From NCBI GenBank assembly GCA_015062005.1, contig SUVL01000010.1, forward strand, positions 18,386 to 82,385: 64,000 bases of DNA, in the 5' to 3' direction. Source of the stretch: Akkermansiaceae bacterium. GTDB taxonomy: Bacteria; Verrucomicrobiota; Verrucomicrobiia; Verrucomicrobiales; Akkermansiaceae. Numbering within the stretch: the first letter of the stretch is position 1; each line of letters starts with the position of its first letter. Below are positions 16,084-24,284 of the stretch, one piece after another. The position numbers were made by a program, and so were the translations under genes. Below the pieces are notes generated by a model, which saw only the letters and a list, made by a program, of their open reading frames with translations, did not search any database and had not been told where the DNA came from.

Positions 16084-17187
16084 ATGCATGGCAGAAGGCT
16101 ATTGCTTCTGAGTGTGGGGTATGGGCAAGGGCATCATTCTGCCGCGGCTGCCATTGCTGAACAATATGGAGCAGAGGGGTGGAACTGCCGGACGGTGGAT
16201 ATCTGCGCGGATGCTCACCCGGCTGCCTTCCGCTTGTCGCAGAGCTTTTACCACTTCTGCGTCAGAAAAGCTCCGTGGCTCTGGGGGATAACGTATTCCT
16301 TGACGGATACCGCCAATTGGGCTCGCATGGTACGCAGCGTGTACTTCTACTCGCTTCTTGATTATTTGAAACGTTTGCTGAGCGGTTGGAACCCGGCGCT
16401 CATTATATGTACGTATCCTTTATTTGCATACATGCTGGATGAATTGCGCCGCCGGGGAACTGTTATTCCGCCATATGCCCTTGTGGTGACCGATGCACGT
16501 GAGATAAGCCGTCCCTGGATGCGCAGCAAGTCTTCCCTTGTTATGCTCCCGGATGCCGGGTCGGCCAGCATGGTGATGGATCGTTACGCTCTGGATTCCG
16601 AGATAGTCAAGGTAACGGGGTTTCCGGTGCGGCCTGAGTTCAAACCTGCTTCCCTCAGGCGGGCCCCTGATGAGGGGAATTTGCATATTCTGTATGGGGC
16701 ATACCGGCAGACTCAAGGGGTAATCAATGACATTGCGGCTATGCTTTCAGCATTTCCCGGACTTCATCTGGTGGTGTTGGCGGGGGCAAGAAGCCGTTAT
16801 TTGCAACATGTGTTTGCAGAGGAATGCGCGAGTGGCCGCCTGGTGATTATGGCGGCGACGAATCAGATGCATCTTCTGTTGCAGAAAAGTCATTTTTATA
16901 TAGGAAAGGCCGGTGCAGCCACCATGTTTGAATGCTATTCTTCCGAGGTGCCTGTGTTGATAAATTATACTTTGCCAGGCCAGGAACAGGGGAATCTTGA
17001 ATTGCTGTTGGAAGATGGAGCCGGATATCATGTCGAGTCAACTGCCCATCTGGTCGCTACATTGAATAAACTTTTGCAGAACGAGGCCTCCGGCTGGAAA
17101 TTGCTCTGCTCGTCCATGAAAACCGCCAGGCGTTCCGGCGGTGCAAAGTGTGTCGTTGAAACCATACGCAGTAAGTTTGGTATATGA
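16084..17187 (+). CDS. MGDG-synthase/MurG-like glycosyltransferase
   Basis: The 367-aa protein has the GT-B fold of the monogalactosyldiacylglycerol synthase group. The N-terminal SVGYGQGHHSAAAAIAE loop is the family signature, and the C-terminal donor-binding region includes KAGAATMFECYSSEVPVLI. The family moves a hexose onto lipid acceptors or related substrates. I chose ATG 16084, because the earlier in-frame ATG (16063) falls inside the terminator tail. The gene overlaps coaX by ATGA. Proximity to the export locus suggests a glycan or glycolipid role, but donor and acceptor are unknown. Confidence 0.75.
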   Translation: MHGRRLLLLSVGYGQGHHSAAAAIAEQYGAEGWNCRTVDICADAHPAAFRLSQSFYHFCVRKAPWLWGITYSLTDTANWARMVRSVYFYSLLDYLKRLLSGWNPALIICTYPLFAYMLDELRRRGTVIPPYALVVTDAREISRPWMRSKSSLVMLPDAGSASMVMDRYALDSEIVKVTGFPVRPEFKPASLRRAPDEGNLHILYGAYRQTQGVINDIAAMLSAFPGLHLVVLAGARSRYLQHVFAEECASGRLVIMAATNQMHLLLQKSHFYIGKAGAATMFECYSSEVPVLINYTLPGQEQGNLELLLEDGAGYHVESTAHLVATLNKLLQNEASGWKLLCSSMKTARRSGGAKCVVETIRSKFGI

Positions 17188-17933
17188 AATCAGAGGGAAC
17201 ATGTCTGCTGGTTGATAATTCGAATACCCGGACGAAGTTTGCCTTGAGCGGGACTTCGGGTGCTGAAATCCGCGTGCTTGCCACGGCTGATATTTCAGAG
17301 GATAATGTGCAGCAGTTGCTGGAGGGGTGGGCTTTTGAACGGGTTTGTCTTTGTTCCGTCGTGCCCTTTGCCGCGGATGCTCTGAGAAGGATTTTTGCGG
17401 CTTTTCCGGTAATGAATCTCACTCACGTTCATGCGACTGATATTGATTTTTCATTGTACCCTGGTCTTGCCACGCTGGGAGCAGACCGCATTGCGAATGT
17501 GCTGGCTGCCTGTCAATATGCACCATTGCCGCTTGTGGCTGTGGATCTGGGAACTGCCAGCACGCTTGATGTCCTGTGCCAGAGCCAGGGGCGTGCTTCC
17601 TTCATAGGGGGGATGATTGCCCCCGGAATGGCCTCGGTTGCTTCCAGCATGCACGCCCATACTGCTCAGTTGCCTGACCTGGGTAATCTGTTTCATGGCC
17701 CGGTGATTGGACGCAATACCCGTGAAGCCATGGCTGCTGCTGTGCGTGTGGGTTACCCCGGTATGATAGATTCATTGCTCGATGCCATTGAAAAGGAACT
17801 GGGAGAGGAAATCCACGTAATCCTGACTGGGGGCGATGCTTCTTCCGTGGCTGCGGCGTTGCGAAGGAAGTGCATTATTGTGCCCCACCTTACGCTGCAA
17901 GGCATTGCTTTGGCGGCTGGTGTGACCTTTTGA
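17184..17933 (+). CDS. coaX: type III pantothenate kinase
   Basis: The 249-aa ASKHA-fold kinase has the CoaX motifs: LLVDNSNTRTKFAL (usually DxGNT, here DNSNT), LGADRIANVLAA, VAVDLGTASTLDV and GGMIAPGM. It carries out the first step of coenzyme A synthesis using a monovalent cation and is insensitive to feedback by CoA. Its ATG overlaps the previous stop. The glycine to serine change in the first phosphate motif is mild but worth noting. Confidence 0.88.
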   Translation: MKSEGTCLLVDNSNTRTKFALSGTSGAEIRVLATADISEDNVQQLLEGWAFERVCLCSVVPFAADALRRIFAAFPVMNLTHVHATDIDFSLYPGLATLGADRIANVLAACQYAPLPLVAVDLGTASTLDVLCQSQGRASFIGGMIAPGMASVASSMHAHTAQLPDLGNLFHGPVIGRNTREAMAAAVRVGYPGMIDSLLDAIEKELGEEIHVILTGGDASSVAAALRRKCIIVPHLTLQGIALAAGVTF

Positions 17934-17965
17934 TGCTTTTTTTGAGCATACTTTAGTTTTTTTTA

Positions 17966-17994
17966 TTGCAAGAACGATTGGAACGCGCTAGAAT
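17966..17994 (+). promoter_or_regulatory. promoter of acpP
   Basis: TTGCAA (17966-17971), 17-nt spacer, TAGAAT (17989-17994). The leader to the ATG at 18022 is about 20 nt. Confidence 0.7.
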
Positions 17995-18021
17995 AACGGC
18001 ACCTAAAATCTGTCACATCTT

Positions 18022-18261
18022 ATGTCCGACAACATCGAATCCCAGGTAAAAGAAATCATCGCTGCTCAGCTCAGCGTTGACCCCGAAAAAGTGACCTCCG
18101 ATGCCAAGTTCATCGAGGATCTTGGTGCCGACTCCCTTGACACCGTAGAGCTCGTGATGGCATTCGAGGATAAGTTCTCCGTGGAAGTTCCCGACGAGGA
18201 CGCCGAGAAGCTTAAGTCTGTGGCCGACGTGGTCGCATACATCAACGCAAACAAGGCCTGA
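18022..18261 (+). CDS. acpP: acyl carrier protein
   Basis: The 79-aa acidic protein has the universal [12 protein letters not shown] motif, with Ser38 as the 4'-phosphopantetheine site. It carries growing acyl chains for fatty-acid and lipid A synthesis. It has its own promoter and sits alone, without the usual fabF neighbour. A GC-rich hairpin (about 18287-18318) follows and overlaps the promoter of the next gene. Confidence 0.95.
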   Translation: MSDNIESQVKEIIAAQLSVDPEKVTSDAKFIEDLGADSLDTVELVMAFEDKFSVEVPDEDAEKLKSVADVVAYINANKA

Positions 18262-18300
18262 TAGGCCCGGTAGCTTTTTCGATAACGGGCGGTTCCACCT

Positions 18301-18329
18301 TTGCCGGCGGGGCCGCCCTTTGCTATACT
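18301..18329 (+). promoter_or_regulatory. promoter of the gene at 18358
   Basis: TTGCCG (18301-18306), 17-nt spacer, TATACT (18324-18329). The start site near 18336 rules out the upstream ATG at 18331 and favours 18358. Confidence 0.55.
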
Positions 18330-18357
18330 GATGAACCGGAGCTCCATAGAATACGCC

Positions 18358-18855
18358 ATGCAATGCACGCGTGTATTGTATGTACCAGACCGGCGCATCG
18401 ATACCTTTGGCGAGACCCGCTTCAACTTTCGCCTGATTACCGAACCTATGGATGAGGTAGGAGTATGCCGGGTGCGGAGTGGCTGGGTGGAAGCAAATCG
18501 ACCTCGTATTCTCAGGCCTGCCGATTTGCGCGGGGTGGAAATCGAAGGATTCGGGGCAGATGCTGCGCGTTTTTTTGAATGGATGGAGGCTCATGGGGCT
18601 GGGCTCAAGGCCTTGTTCCAGTATGGTTTTTGCTTCAGCCGTTCAGAGGTGCAGGAGGAATTGGTGCACGATACGGTGCGCGAGGTGGAGGACAGGGTGG
18701 TAAATGAGGCTCTCTCCTGTGGGGATCCGTATCGAGCCGTCATCTCCGGAGTGGATGATGCCTGGGAGGTGTCCCTTCTTGGTTTTATGTTGGAAATGAT
18801 TCAGAAATCTCATGAAATTAACGTATTTGATTTTCGCCGTCGCGGGCTTATTTAG
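18358..18855 (+). CDS. cytoplasmic protein of unknown function
   Basis: The 165-aa, mixed alpha/beta protein has no signal peptide, membrane segment or recognised motif. It has a Cys/Phe-rich middle (GLKALFQYGFCFSRSEVQEELVHDTV) and an acidic end. The start is placed at 18358 from the promoter position. Its last 44 nt overlap the signal-peptide region of the LysM gene, so the two are coupled. No function can be proposed. Confidence 0.6.
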   Translation: MQCTRVLYVPDRRIDTFGETRFNFRLITEPMDEVGVCRVRSGWVEANRPRILRPADLRGVEIEGFGADAARFFEWMEAHGAGLKALFQYGFCFSRSEVQEELVHDTVREVEDRVVNEALSCGDPYRAVISGVDDAWEVSLLGFMLEMIQKSHEINVFDFRRRGLI

Positions 18856-19579
18856 TTTTGCTAGCCAGGCAATAGCCGCAGATAATTATTCCCTCTGGCC
18901 CCGGCGTCCGGAGGAGTTGGAGCGTGCTCGCGTGCTGATGCAGGAGCAGAAATGGGGTGAAGCTGTGCTCCTGTTGCAACCATTTGTCGCAGATGAAGGA
19001 ATTGCCGGACGCGAGGCCAGGCAGATATGCGGCCGGGTGAATGTGCCGCGCTACCTTTCCCGTATGCACCCTGGCGCGACTGTGTATACCGTGCGGAGGG
19101 GTGATAATATGGCCCGCATTGCCGTGACTCAGAAGTGCCCCCAGGATGTTATCATGATGCTGAATGGTATTGTGGAGCCTTCGGCTTTGCAAGTAGGGCA
19201 GAAACTGGTGGTGGTGCCCATGCGTCTGAGGATGGAAATCCGCCCGTTGCAGCGGGAGGTTTCCGTTTGGGACGGTACGCAGCTGGTTGCGGCATACACG
19301 ATTGAGAGTCAGGATGAGACACCTGCAGCCCAGCGCAAGTCAATGAAGACAAAAGTGACAGCCCGGGAGGGGGTGCAGGATGGCCATGCGGTTCTTCCTC
19401 GCTCTCCGAAGTTTTTTGCTTCAGACCGCCTGTTGCGCCTCGAAAATGGAATATGGCTGACCAGTGTGGCTAATAAAAGGGGAAGCCGGGGAATCTGCCT
19501 GGAACAAAAGGATCTTAACGAATTGGCCATGATGCTTGATTGTGGTAACGAGGTGCAGATAATTTACCCGCAACCCTGA
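18812..19579 (+). CDS. exported LysM protein with a degenerate L,D-transpeptidase-like domain
   Basis: The 255-aa protein has a signal peptide (ends SQAIA, about residue 22), a helical segment, and a LysM module at about residues 88-135 (VYTVRRGDNMARIAVTQKC... LQVGQKLVVVP). The C-terminal region resembles a YkuD domain in order and length, including a strand pair, a PRSPKFFASD stretch and KRGSRGICLEQKDLNEL where active enzymes have SHGCIRL. Arg226 replaces the histidine and Ile228 the nucleophilic cysteine. Cys229 is one position late. It is probably a peptidoglycan-binding pseudoenzyme. The two active enzymes at 132-1476 could supply the catalysis. Confidence 0.7.
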   Translation: MKLTYLIFAVAGLFSFASQAIAADNYSLWPRRPEELERARVLMQEQKWGEAVLLLQPFVADEGIAGREARQICGRVNVPRYLSRMHPGATVYTVRRGDNMARIAVTQKCPQDVIMMLNGIVEPSALQVGQKLVVVPMRLRMEIRPLQREVSVWDGTQLVAAYTIESQDETPAAQRKSMKTKVTAREGVQDGHAVLPRSPKFFASDRLLRLENGIWLTSVANKRGSRGICLEQKDLNELAMMLDCGNEVQIIYPQP

Positions 19580-19617
19580 GTTTGATGATAAACGTGTGCC
19601 AGTGTGTAAAAATATGC

Positions 19618-19646
19618 TTTTCATGAGCCCCGTCCTCTGGTATACT
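19618..19646 (+). promoter_or_regulatory. promoter of ilvB
   Basis: TTTTCA (19618-19623), 17-nt spacer, TATACT (19641-19646). The leader of about 58 nt contains no obvious leader peptide rich in branched-chain codons. Confidence 0.5.
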
Positions 19647-19710
19647 TTCGCCCGAATGCGGAGCCTGAATAACCTATTTCCGCTATTAGCAACATAACGC
19701 ATAGAATATC

Positions 19711-21564
19711 ATGAACACTGAATCCACATGTAAGTCCAAGTCAGAGGGTACAATGATGACCGGGGCCGAGGCCCTCGTACAGAGCCTGGTACGCGAGGGT
19801 GTGGATGTAGTATTTGCCTATCCCGGCGGTGCCAGTATGCCCATCCACCAGGCGCTGAGCCATGAGCCTTCTATTCGTACAATTCTGCCGCGCCACGAAC
19901 AGGGCGGCGCCTTTGCCGCCGAAGGGTACGGCCGTGTTACCGGCAAGGTCGGTGTGTGTATGTCCACTTCCGGTCCGGGCGCTACCAACATGATTACTCC
20001 CATTGCCGACGCTATGCTTGATTCTGTGCCCATGGTGGCCATTACGGCCCAGGTGGGCAGCGGCCTCATTGGTACTTCAGCCTTCCAGGAGACGGACGTG
20101 TTCGGCATGACTGCTCCTATCGTCAAGCATAGCTACCTGGTGACTCAGCTTGAGGATATCCCCCGCATCGTACGCGAGGCATTTCACGTGGCTCGCACCG
20201 GGCGCCCCGGTCCCGTGGTGATTGATATTCCCAAGAATTTCCAGGAAGGGAAGTTTGTGCCGGATTTTGATGCACCCATGGATTTGCCTGGTTATGAGCC
20301 CCAGATTGAGCTGAACACCGCAGCCCTGGATGAAGTGCTTCCGCTTCTGCTTGCTGCTAAGCGCCCGGCTATCTACGCTGGTGGCGGCGTGGTGATTTCC
20401 AATGCGGCTGACCAGCTGCGTGAGTTTGCAGAGCGTACCCAGATACCCGTGGCGACTACCCTCATGGGTATTGGCGCGATGCCGGAGAATCACCCCCTTT
20501 CTGTGCGCTGGCTTGGTATGCACGGCGCTGTATACGCCAACAATACCGTGAATGAGGCGGATGTGGTGCTGGCTATCGGTGCCCGATTTGATGACCGCGT
20601 GACGGGTGCTGTGCGTACGTTCTGTGAGCACGCCCGCATCATTCATGTGGATTATGATGCCGCTGAGCTCAACAAGAATAAGAAGGTGGATTTCGCAATC
20701 CGCTCGGATGCCGGGGCTGCTCTGGCCTATCTCAATTCCAGACTGGAGTCCATGGGGATTGCTCCGCGTGAATATGCTGTTTCCAACCGTCCGGAGTGGT
20801 TTGGCATCATCGAGGCGTGGAAGAAGCAGTACCCCCTCTGTTATGAGAAGAATGAGCGTGAAATTGCTCCCCAGCAGGCGATTGAGGAACTCTACAACCA
20901 GCTGAAGGATGAGGATGCCATCATCTGCACCGGTGTGGGGCAGCACCAGATGTTTGCCGCCCAGTTCTACAAGTTCCAGCAGCCCCGCCGCCTTTCTACT
21001 TCCGGTGGCCTCGGCTCCATGGGCTATGGCCTTCCCGCCGCCATGGGTGCCCACACGGCATATCCGGAGAAGACCGTTGTTAATATCGATGGCGACGGTT
21101 CCTTCCTGATGAATGTGCAGGAGCTCGCCACCATTCATATTGAGAAAATGCCCATCAAGTGCATCATCCTGGATAACCAGCACCTGGGTATGGTGGTGCA
21201 GTGGGAAGACCTCAAGTATGATTCCAACCGTGCCCAGACCTTCCTGGCTGACCCTGCGGATGAGTATGACCGCACGCACCGTACGGAGGAAATCCTTTAC
21301 CCGAACTTCCCGGTCCTCTGTGCCGGCTTTGGTATCAAGTGCGAGCGCGTTGTAGACCCGGCTGAGCTCCCCGGTGCCATCAAGCGCATGCTTGAATCAA
21401 AAGAAGCCTACGTGCTGGATGTCATGGTGCCCTACGATGTACACGTTCTGCCCATGATTCCGGGCGGTATGGGGTACCGCGATGTGCTCCTGGAACGCAT
21501 CGCCGGCGACGGCAAGGGGCGCAAGGCTTCCGAGCTCGGTAAGGAGATTCCTTCGGCTCTCTGA
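19711..21564 (+). CDS. ilvB: acetolactate synthase large (catalytic) subunit
   Basis: The 617-aa ThDP enzyme shows the N-terminal VFAYPGGASMPIHQAL and the activating Glu in LPRHEQGGAFAAEGY. Central FAD-binding segments and the C-terminal ThDP motif (GDGSFLMNVQELATI) follow. It joins two pyruvates, or pyruvate and 2-oxobutyrate, in valine, leucine and isoleucine synthesis. It is monocistronic. The regulatory subunit ilvH is encoded at 3632-4123. An N-terminal Lys/Ser-rich extension of about 15 residues precedes the catalytic fold. Confidence 0.95.
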   Translation: MNTESTCKSKSEGTMMTGAEALVQSLVREGVDVVFAYPGGASMPIHQALSHEPSIRTILPRHEQGGAFAAEGYGRVTGKVGVCMSTSGPGATNMITPIADAMLDSVPMVAITAQVGSGLIGTSAFQETDVFGMTAPIVKHSYLVTQLEDIPRIVREAFHVARTGRPGPVVIDIPKNFQEGKFVPDFDAPMDLPGYEPQIELNTAALDEVLPLLLAAKRPAIYAGGGVVISNAADQLREFAERTQIPVATTLMGIGAMPENHPLSVRWLGMHGAVYANNTVNEADVVLAIGARFDDRVTGAVRTFCEHARIIHVDYDAAELNKNKKVDFAIRSDAGAALAYLNSRLESMGIAPREYAVSNRPEWFGIIEAWKKQYPLCYEKNEREIAPQQAIEELYNQLKDEDAIICTGVGQHQMFAAQFYKFQQPRRLSTSGGLGSMGYGLPAAMGAHTAYPEKTVVNIDGDGSFLMNVQELATIHIEKMPIKCIILDNQHLGMVVQWEDLKYDSNRAQTFLADPADEYDRTHRTEEILYPNFPVLCAGFGIKCERVVDPAELPGAIKRMLESKEAYVLDVMVPYDVHVLPMIPGGMGYRDVLLERIAGDGKGRKASELGKEIPSAL

Positions 21565-21573
21565 TTATTTGCT

Positions 21574-21606
21574 AAGCCGCATGTCGAAGAGTCAGGCATG
21601 CGGCTT
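21574..21606 (+). terminator. hairpin after ilvB
   Basis: AAGCCGCATG and CATGCGGCTT pair across a 13-nt loop 10 nt after the stop. There is no strong U-run. Confidence 0.5.
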
Positions 21607-21638
21607 GGTAATTCCCCTCTCTTGAACGCGTCTCCAAT

Positions 21639-23177
21639 ATGCCGAATGCAATTGTAAAGAATGTGCTGGTGACTCTGATTCTCGTGGTTCTGTGCATTGT
21701 CATCGGTGCTGAAGCCGCAGAGAGTAAGGAGGTATCACTAGGCATCATTGTTGCCTTGGTGGCAGGTAGTTTCATGTTGTGGATAGGCCCCCGTTGCTGG
21801 GTGCTTATCTACCTGGTGCCCCCTGTCCTGGCTCTGCTGCCCTTGCCCGGCAAGCTGGAGGAATTGCCCATTCCGTTCATGGTTGGAGCTGGCGTCTTGT
21901 TTTATTGGTTTGTGATGTGGGGCATGGGGTATGTCAAGTTTGCCTGGCGCGGGTTGCTTTCCCTGGACTTGCTGATATACATTATGTTTGCTTACATGGT
22001 GTATTCATACCTGCAGCATCCTGTATCCATGGCCATATTCGGTTATGAGGCAGAATACGTAGGCGGCAAGGAGTATATATGGGCCATTCTGGGTACATTG
22101 TTCTACATCGCCATCAGCTGCATCCCCTGTACCTATCAACAGCTGCAGCGTGTGCTGCGCTGGGGTATTCGACTCTCGCTGGGGGCATGCTTGTTGTCTA
22201 TTTGCCTGAGTCTGGTTGGTATCCGTGGTGGGGTGGATGTGACGGAATTGCGCGAAGCTGCAACAACGACGCGCTTTACCATGTTTGTGCAACTGGGTGT
22301 GTATGGTATTTTCATGCTGTACGGAATGAACCCCATGTCGAAAGTGTTTTCCAGCCCAGGGTTATTGGTGGGGTCGGTTTTATCATGTCTGGCCATTCTC
22401 CTGTCAGGCTGGCGTGAGGTGCTGATGAGTAACTCCTTTATCATCCTGACCCTGGCCATCATTAAGCGGGAGTTGTGGTGCATGTGCGTGTTGGGCCTTA
22501 GTGTATACGGGGCTCTTGTATATCTCAGCTCCGAGGGCATCGTGGAGTCTTTCCCGTTCGGGGCGCAACGTTGTTTGTCCATACTCCCTGGAATAAAGGT
22601 TTCTCGCGAAGTTGAGGCAGACACAAGCCATTCCAGCGAGTGGCGTATTGTGATGTGGAAATGGGCCCTCGACCCCAGAACAAAATACATTCATGACTAC
22701 GTATGGGGAGATGGCTTCGGTCAGTCTGTCGATTATCTGCGCCGTGAGACGGTCTCCATCATGCGTGGTACCACTATTTATGGTGAACAGGATTTCTTCG
22801 CCAATACCGGTGTCTGGCATAATGGTGCAATTACCGCCATTCACCGTCTGGGTATAGTGGGCCTCGTTATTATCTCACTGATTTTCATATATGCCTATGT
22901 ACTGTTGATTCGGACCTGTATGCAGCTGAGGGGAACGCCGTTGTTTCTCCCATCGCTTTTCTTTGCCTTGCCTTTTGCCGGTGCGCCCTCGTTGTATTAC
23001 ATTTCAGCCGGTACTATCGCTAAGTTCTTTGCAAACTACGTGTTGATAGCCATGATTAAGCTTTTCTATTGCGTGGGGCGCGAGCAGGGCTTTATTGTGC
23101 CTTGGTATAAGAAACAGAGTTACATCCCGCTTGCGATTCAGGCTCACGAGGAGAAGTTGAGGCCTGCAGAACCTTGA
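21639..23177 (+). CDS. O-antigen ligase/polymerase-like membrane protein (Wzy/WaaL type)
   Basis: The 512-aa protein has about eleven or twelve hydrophobic helices and one large external loop at about residues 300-400. That loop is Trp/Asp/Arg-rich (SSEWRIVMWKWALD, GDGFGQSVDYL, VWHNGAITAIHRLGIVGLV). The placing of the loop and the HN...H pattern resemble O-antigen ligases and Wzy polymerases. It would polymerise or transfer undecaprenyl-linked glycans on the periplasmic side, making it a natural partner for the Wzc/Wza-type proteins 6-10 kb upstream. It stands alone between ilvB and rpsO. Ligase and polymerase cannot be separated from sequence. Confidence 0.7.
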   Translation: MPNAIVKNVLVTLILVVLCIVIGAEAAESKEVSLGIIVALVAGSFMLWIGPRCWVLIYLVPPVLALLPLPGKLEELPIPFMVGAGVLFYWFVMWGMGYVKFAWRGLLSLDLLIYIMFAYMVYSYLQHPVSMAIFGYEAEYVGGKEYIWAILGTLFYIAISCIPCTYQQLQRVLRWGIRLSLGACLLSICLSLVGIRGGVDVTELREAATTTRFTMFVQLGVYGIFMLYGMNPMSKVFSSPGLLVGSVLSCLAILLSGWREVLMSNSFIILTLAIIKRELWCMCVLGLSVYGALVYLSSEGIVESFPFGAQRCLSILPGIKVSREVEADTSHSSEWRIVMWKWALDPRTKYIHDYVWGDGFGQSVDYLRRETVSIMRGTTIYGEQDFFANTGVWHNGAITAIHRLGIVGLVIISLIFIYAYVLLIRTCMQLRGTPLFLPSLFFALPFAGAPSLYYISAGTIAKFFANYVLIAMIKLFYCVGREQGFIVPWYKKQSYIPLAIQAHEEKLRPAEP

Positions 23178-23188
23178 AGGTAAATGAG

Positions 23189-23220
23189 AACGCCGCAGAG
23201 ATCGACCTCTCTGCGGCGTT
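23189..23220. terminator. bidirectional hairpin between convergent genes
   Basis: A 13-bp perfect stem (AACGCCGCAGAGA/TCTCTGCGGCGTT) with a 6-nt loop lies between the plus-strand polymerase-like gene and minus-strand rpsO. Confidence 0.7.
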
Positions 23221-23273
23221 TCTGTAATTGGCGTGTGCGGCTTCTTGAGGAAGCCCCCTCACCACTGTTTGGA

Positions 23274-23525
23274 TTAGTGGCGGAGGGAAAGACGCACCAG
23301 CAGATCCTTGTACAGATCCGGGTTCGTGCGCTTGGCATAGTCCAGAAGCTTACGGCGGCGAGCCACCATCATGAGCAGACCGCGGCGGGAAGCGTGGTCG
23401 TGCTTATTGGCGATGAGGTGCTGCGTAAGGTGGGCAATGCGCTTGGTAAGCACTGCAACCTGGAAACCGGTGGAGCCGGTGTCTTTCTCGTTCGTCTTGA
23501 AGTCGTTGACGTTGATTTCGCTCAT
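23274..23525 (-). CDS. rpsO: 30S ribosomal protein S15
   Basis: The 83-aa S15 has the conserved core DTGSTGFQVAVLTKRIAHLT and HDHASRRGLLMMVARRRKLLDY, which bind helix 22 of 16S rRNA. It is a few residues shorter than usual at the N-terminus (typical 88-89 aa). I chose ATG 23525, from which the family alignment starts. The much longer upstream frame is not supported. A TATACT sits 3 nt upstream of the ATG, without a convincing -35. A 15-nt palindrome (GGTGATAATATCACC, 23590-23604) is 65 nt upstream of the start. Confidence 0.93.
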   Translation of the reverse strand: MSEINVNDFKTNEKDTGSTGFQVAVLTKRIAHLTQHLIANKHDHASRRGLLMMVARRRKLLDYAKRTNPDLYKDLLVRLSLRH

Positions 23526-23707
23526 TTTAGTATAATCTTGTGTTAATGGTTGATTTTTCGTGGCTGCGGCAAATCGACCTACAAGGTGAGGTGATAATAT
23601 CACCAATTGCCGCATTTGCAAGCCTAAAAGAATAAAAAAATAATCTAACATGGTGCTGTGCCGTATTTTCTGCTTGCTACTGCATGGAGCTGTGGTAAGC
23701 TTGCTAC

Positions 23708-24268
23708 ATGATGGATCTGATGCCTGGTTTTGATTCTGCGCGTGCCATATTCTGCACCATAGCGTGGGCGGCCACCCTGCTGGCTGCGCTACTGTTCGTC
23801 ATATCTTTCTTCACTGATTTTGAAGGTGGAGAGGCGGATGCTGCCTGTGGCGATGGCGCCGATACCGGCATGTTCTCGTTCCGGGCCATCATCGGCTTCT
23901 TCCTTGGCCTGGGCTGGGGCGGGTACCTCAGCATGCAGGGTGGTGGGAGCGTGGCAGTGGCGTGCGGTGTCGGGCTTGGCACCGGCGTGGTCATGTTTCT
24001 GCTGGTTGCCCTGCTTATCCGCGCCATATATGGCTTGCGGTCCGATGGCAATATTTCCCCCCAGAGCCTGGTGGGCATGAACGGTACGGTATATGTGACC
24101 ATTCCTCCGCATGGTGAGCCGGGCGGTCAGGTGCAGGTGGCGCACCCGAACCAGTTGCTTACCCTGCCCGCAGTGCAGGAGGGGGATACCCCGCTGCCTG
24201 CCCAGACTCCCATTGTAGTGACTGCATCCGTTGCCGGCCAGGTCACTGTGCGCCCCCTTTCAAAATAA
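23708..24268 (+). CDS. NfeD-like membrane protein, partner of flotillin
   Basis: The 186-aa protein has three hydrophobic helices (about residues 12-36, 58-78 and 83-106) and a C-terminal soluble region with short beta-strands (SLVGMNGTVYVTIPPHGEPG) that looks like the OB fold of NfeD proteins. NfeD/YuaF proteins are usually encoded next to a flotillin, as here (16 nt upstream of it). The likely role is organisation of membrane microdomains. The OB assignment rests on pattern and context, not on a clear motif. Confidence 0.7.
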   Translation: MMDLMPGFDSARAIFCTIAWAATLLAALLFVISFFTDFEGGEADAACGDGADTGMFSFRAIIGFFLGLGWGGYLSMQGGGSVAVACGVGLGTGVVMFLLVALLIRAIYGLRSDGNISPQSLVGMNGTVYVTIPPHGEPGGQVQVAHPNQLLTLPAVQEGDTPLPAQTPIVVTASVAGQVTVRPLSK

Positions 24269-24284
24269 CCCCCAAACTGAACAT

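Noticed and set aside
23590..23604. Fur box upstream of rpsO
   Set aside because: It matches only a short palindrome, not the 19-bp GATAAT repeat consensus, and iron control of S15 is unlikely.
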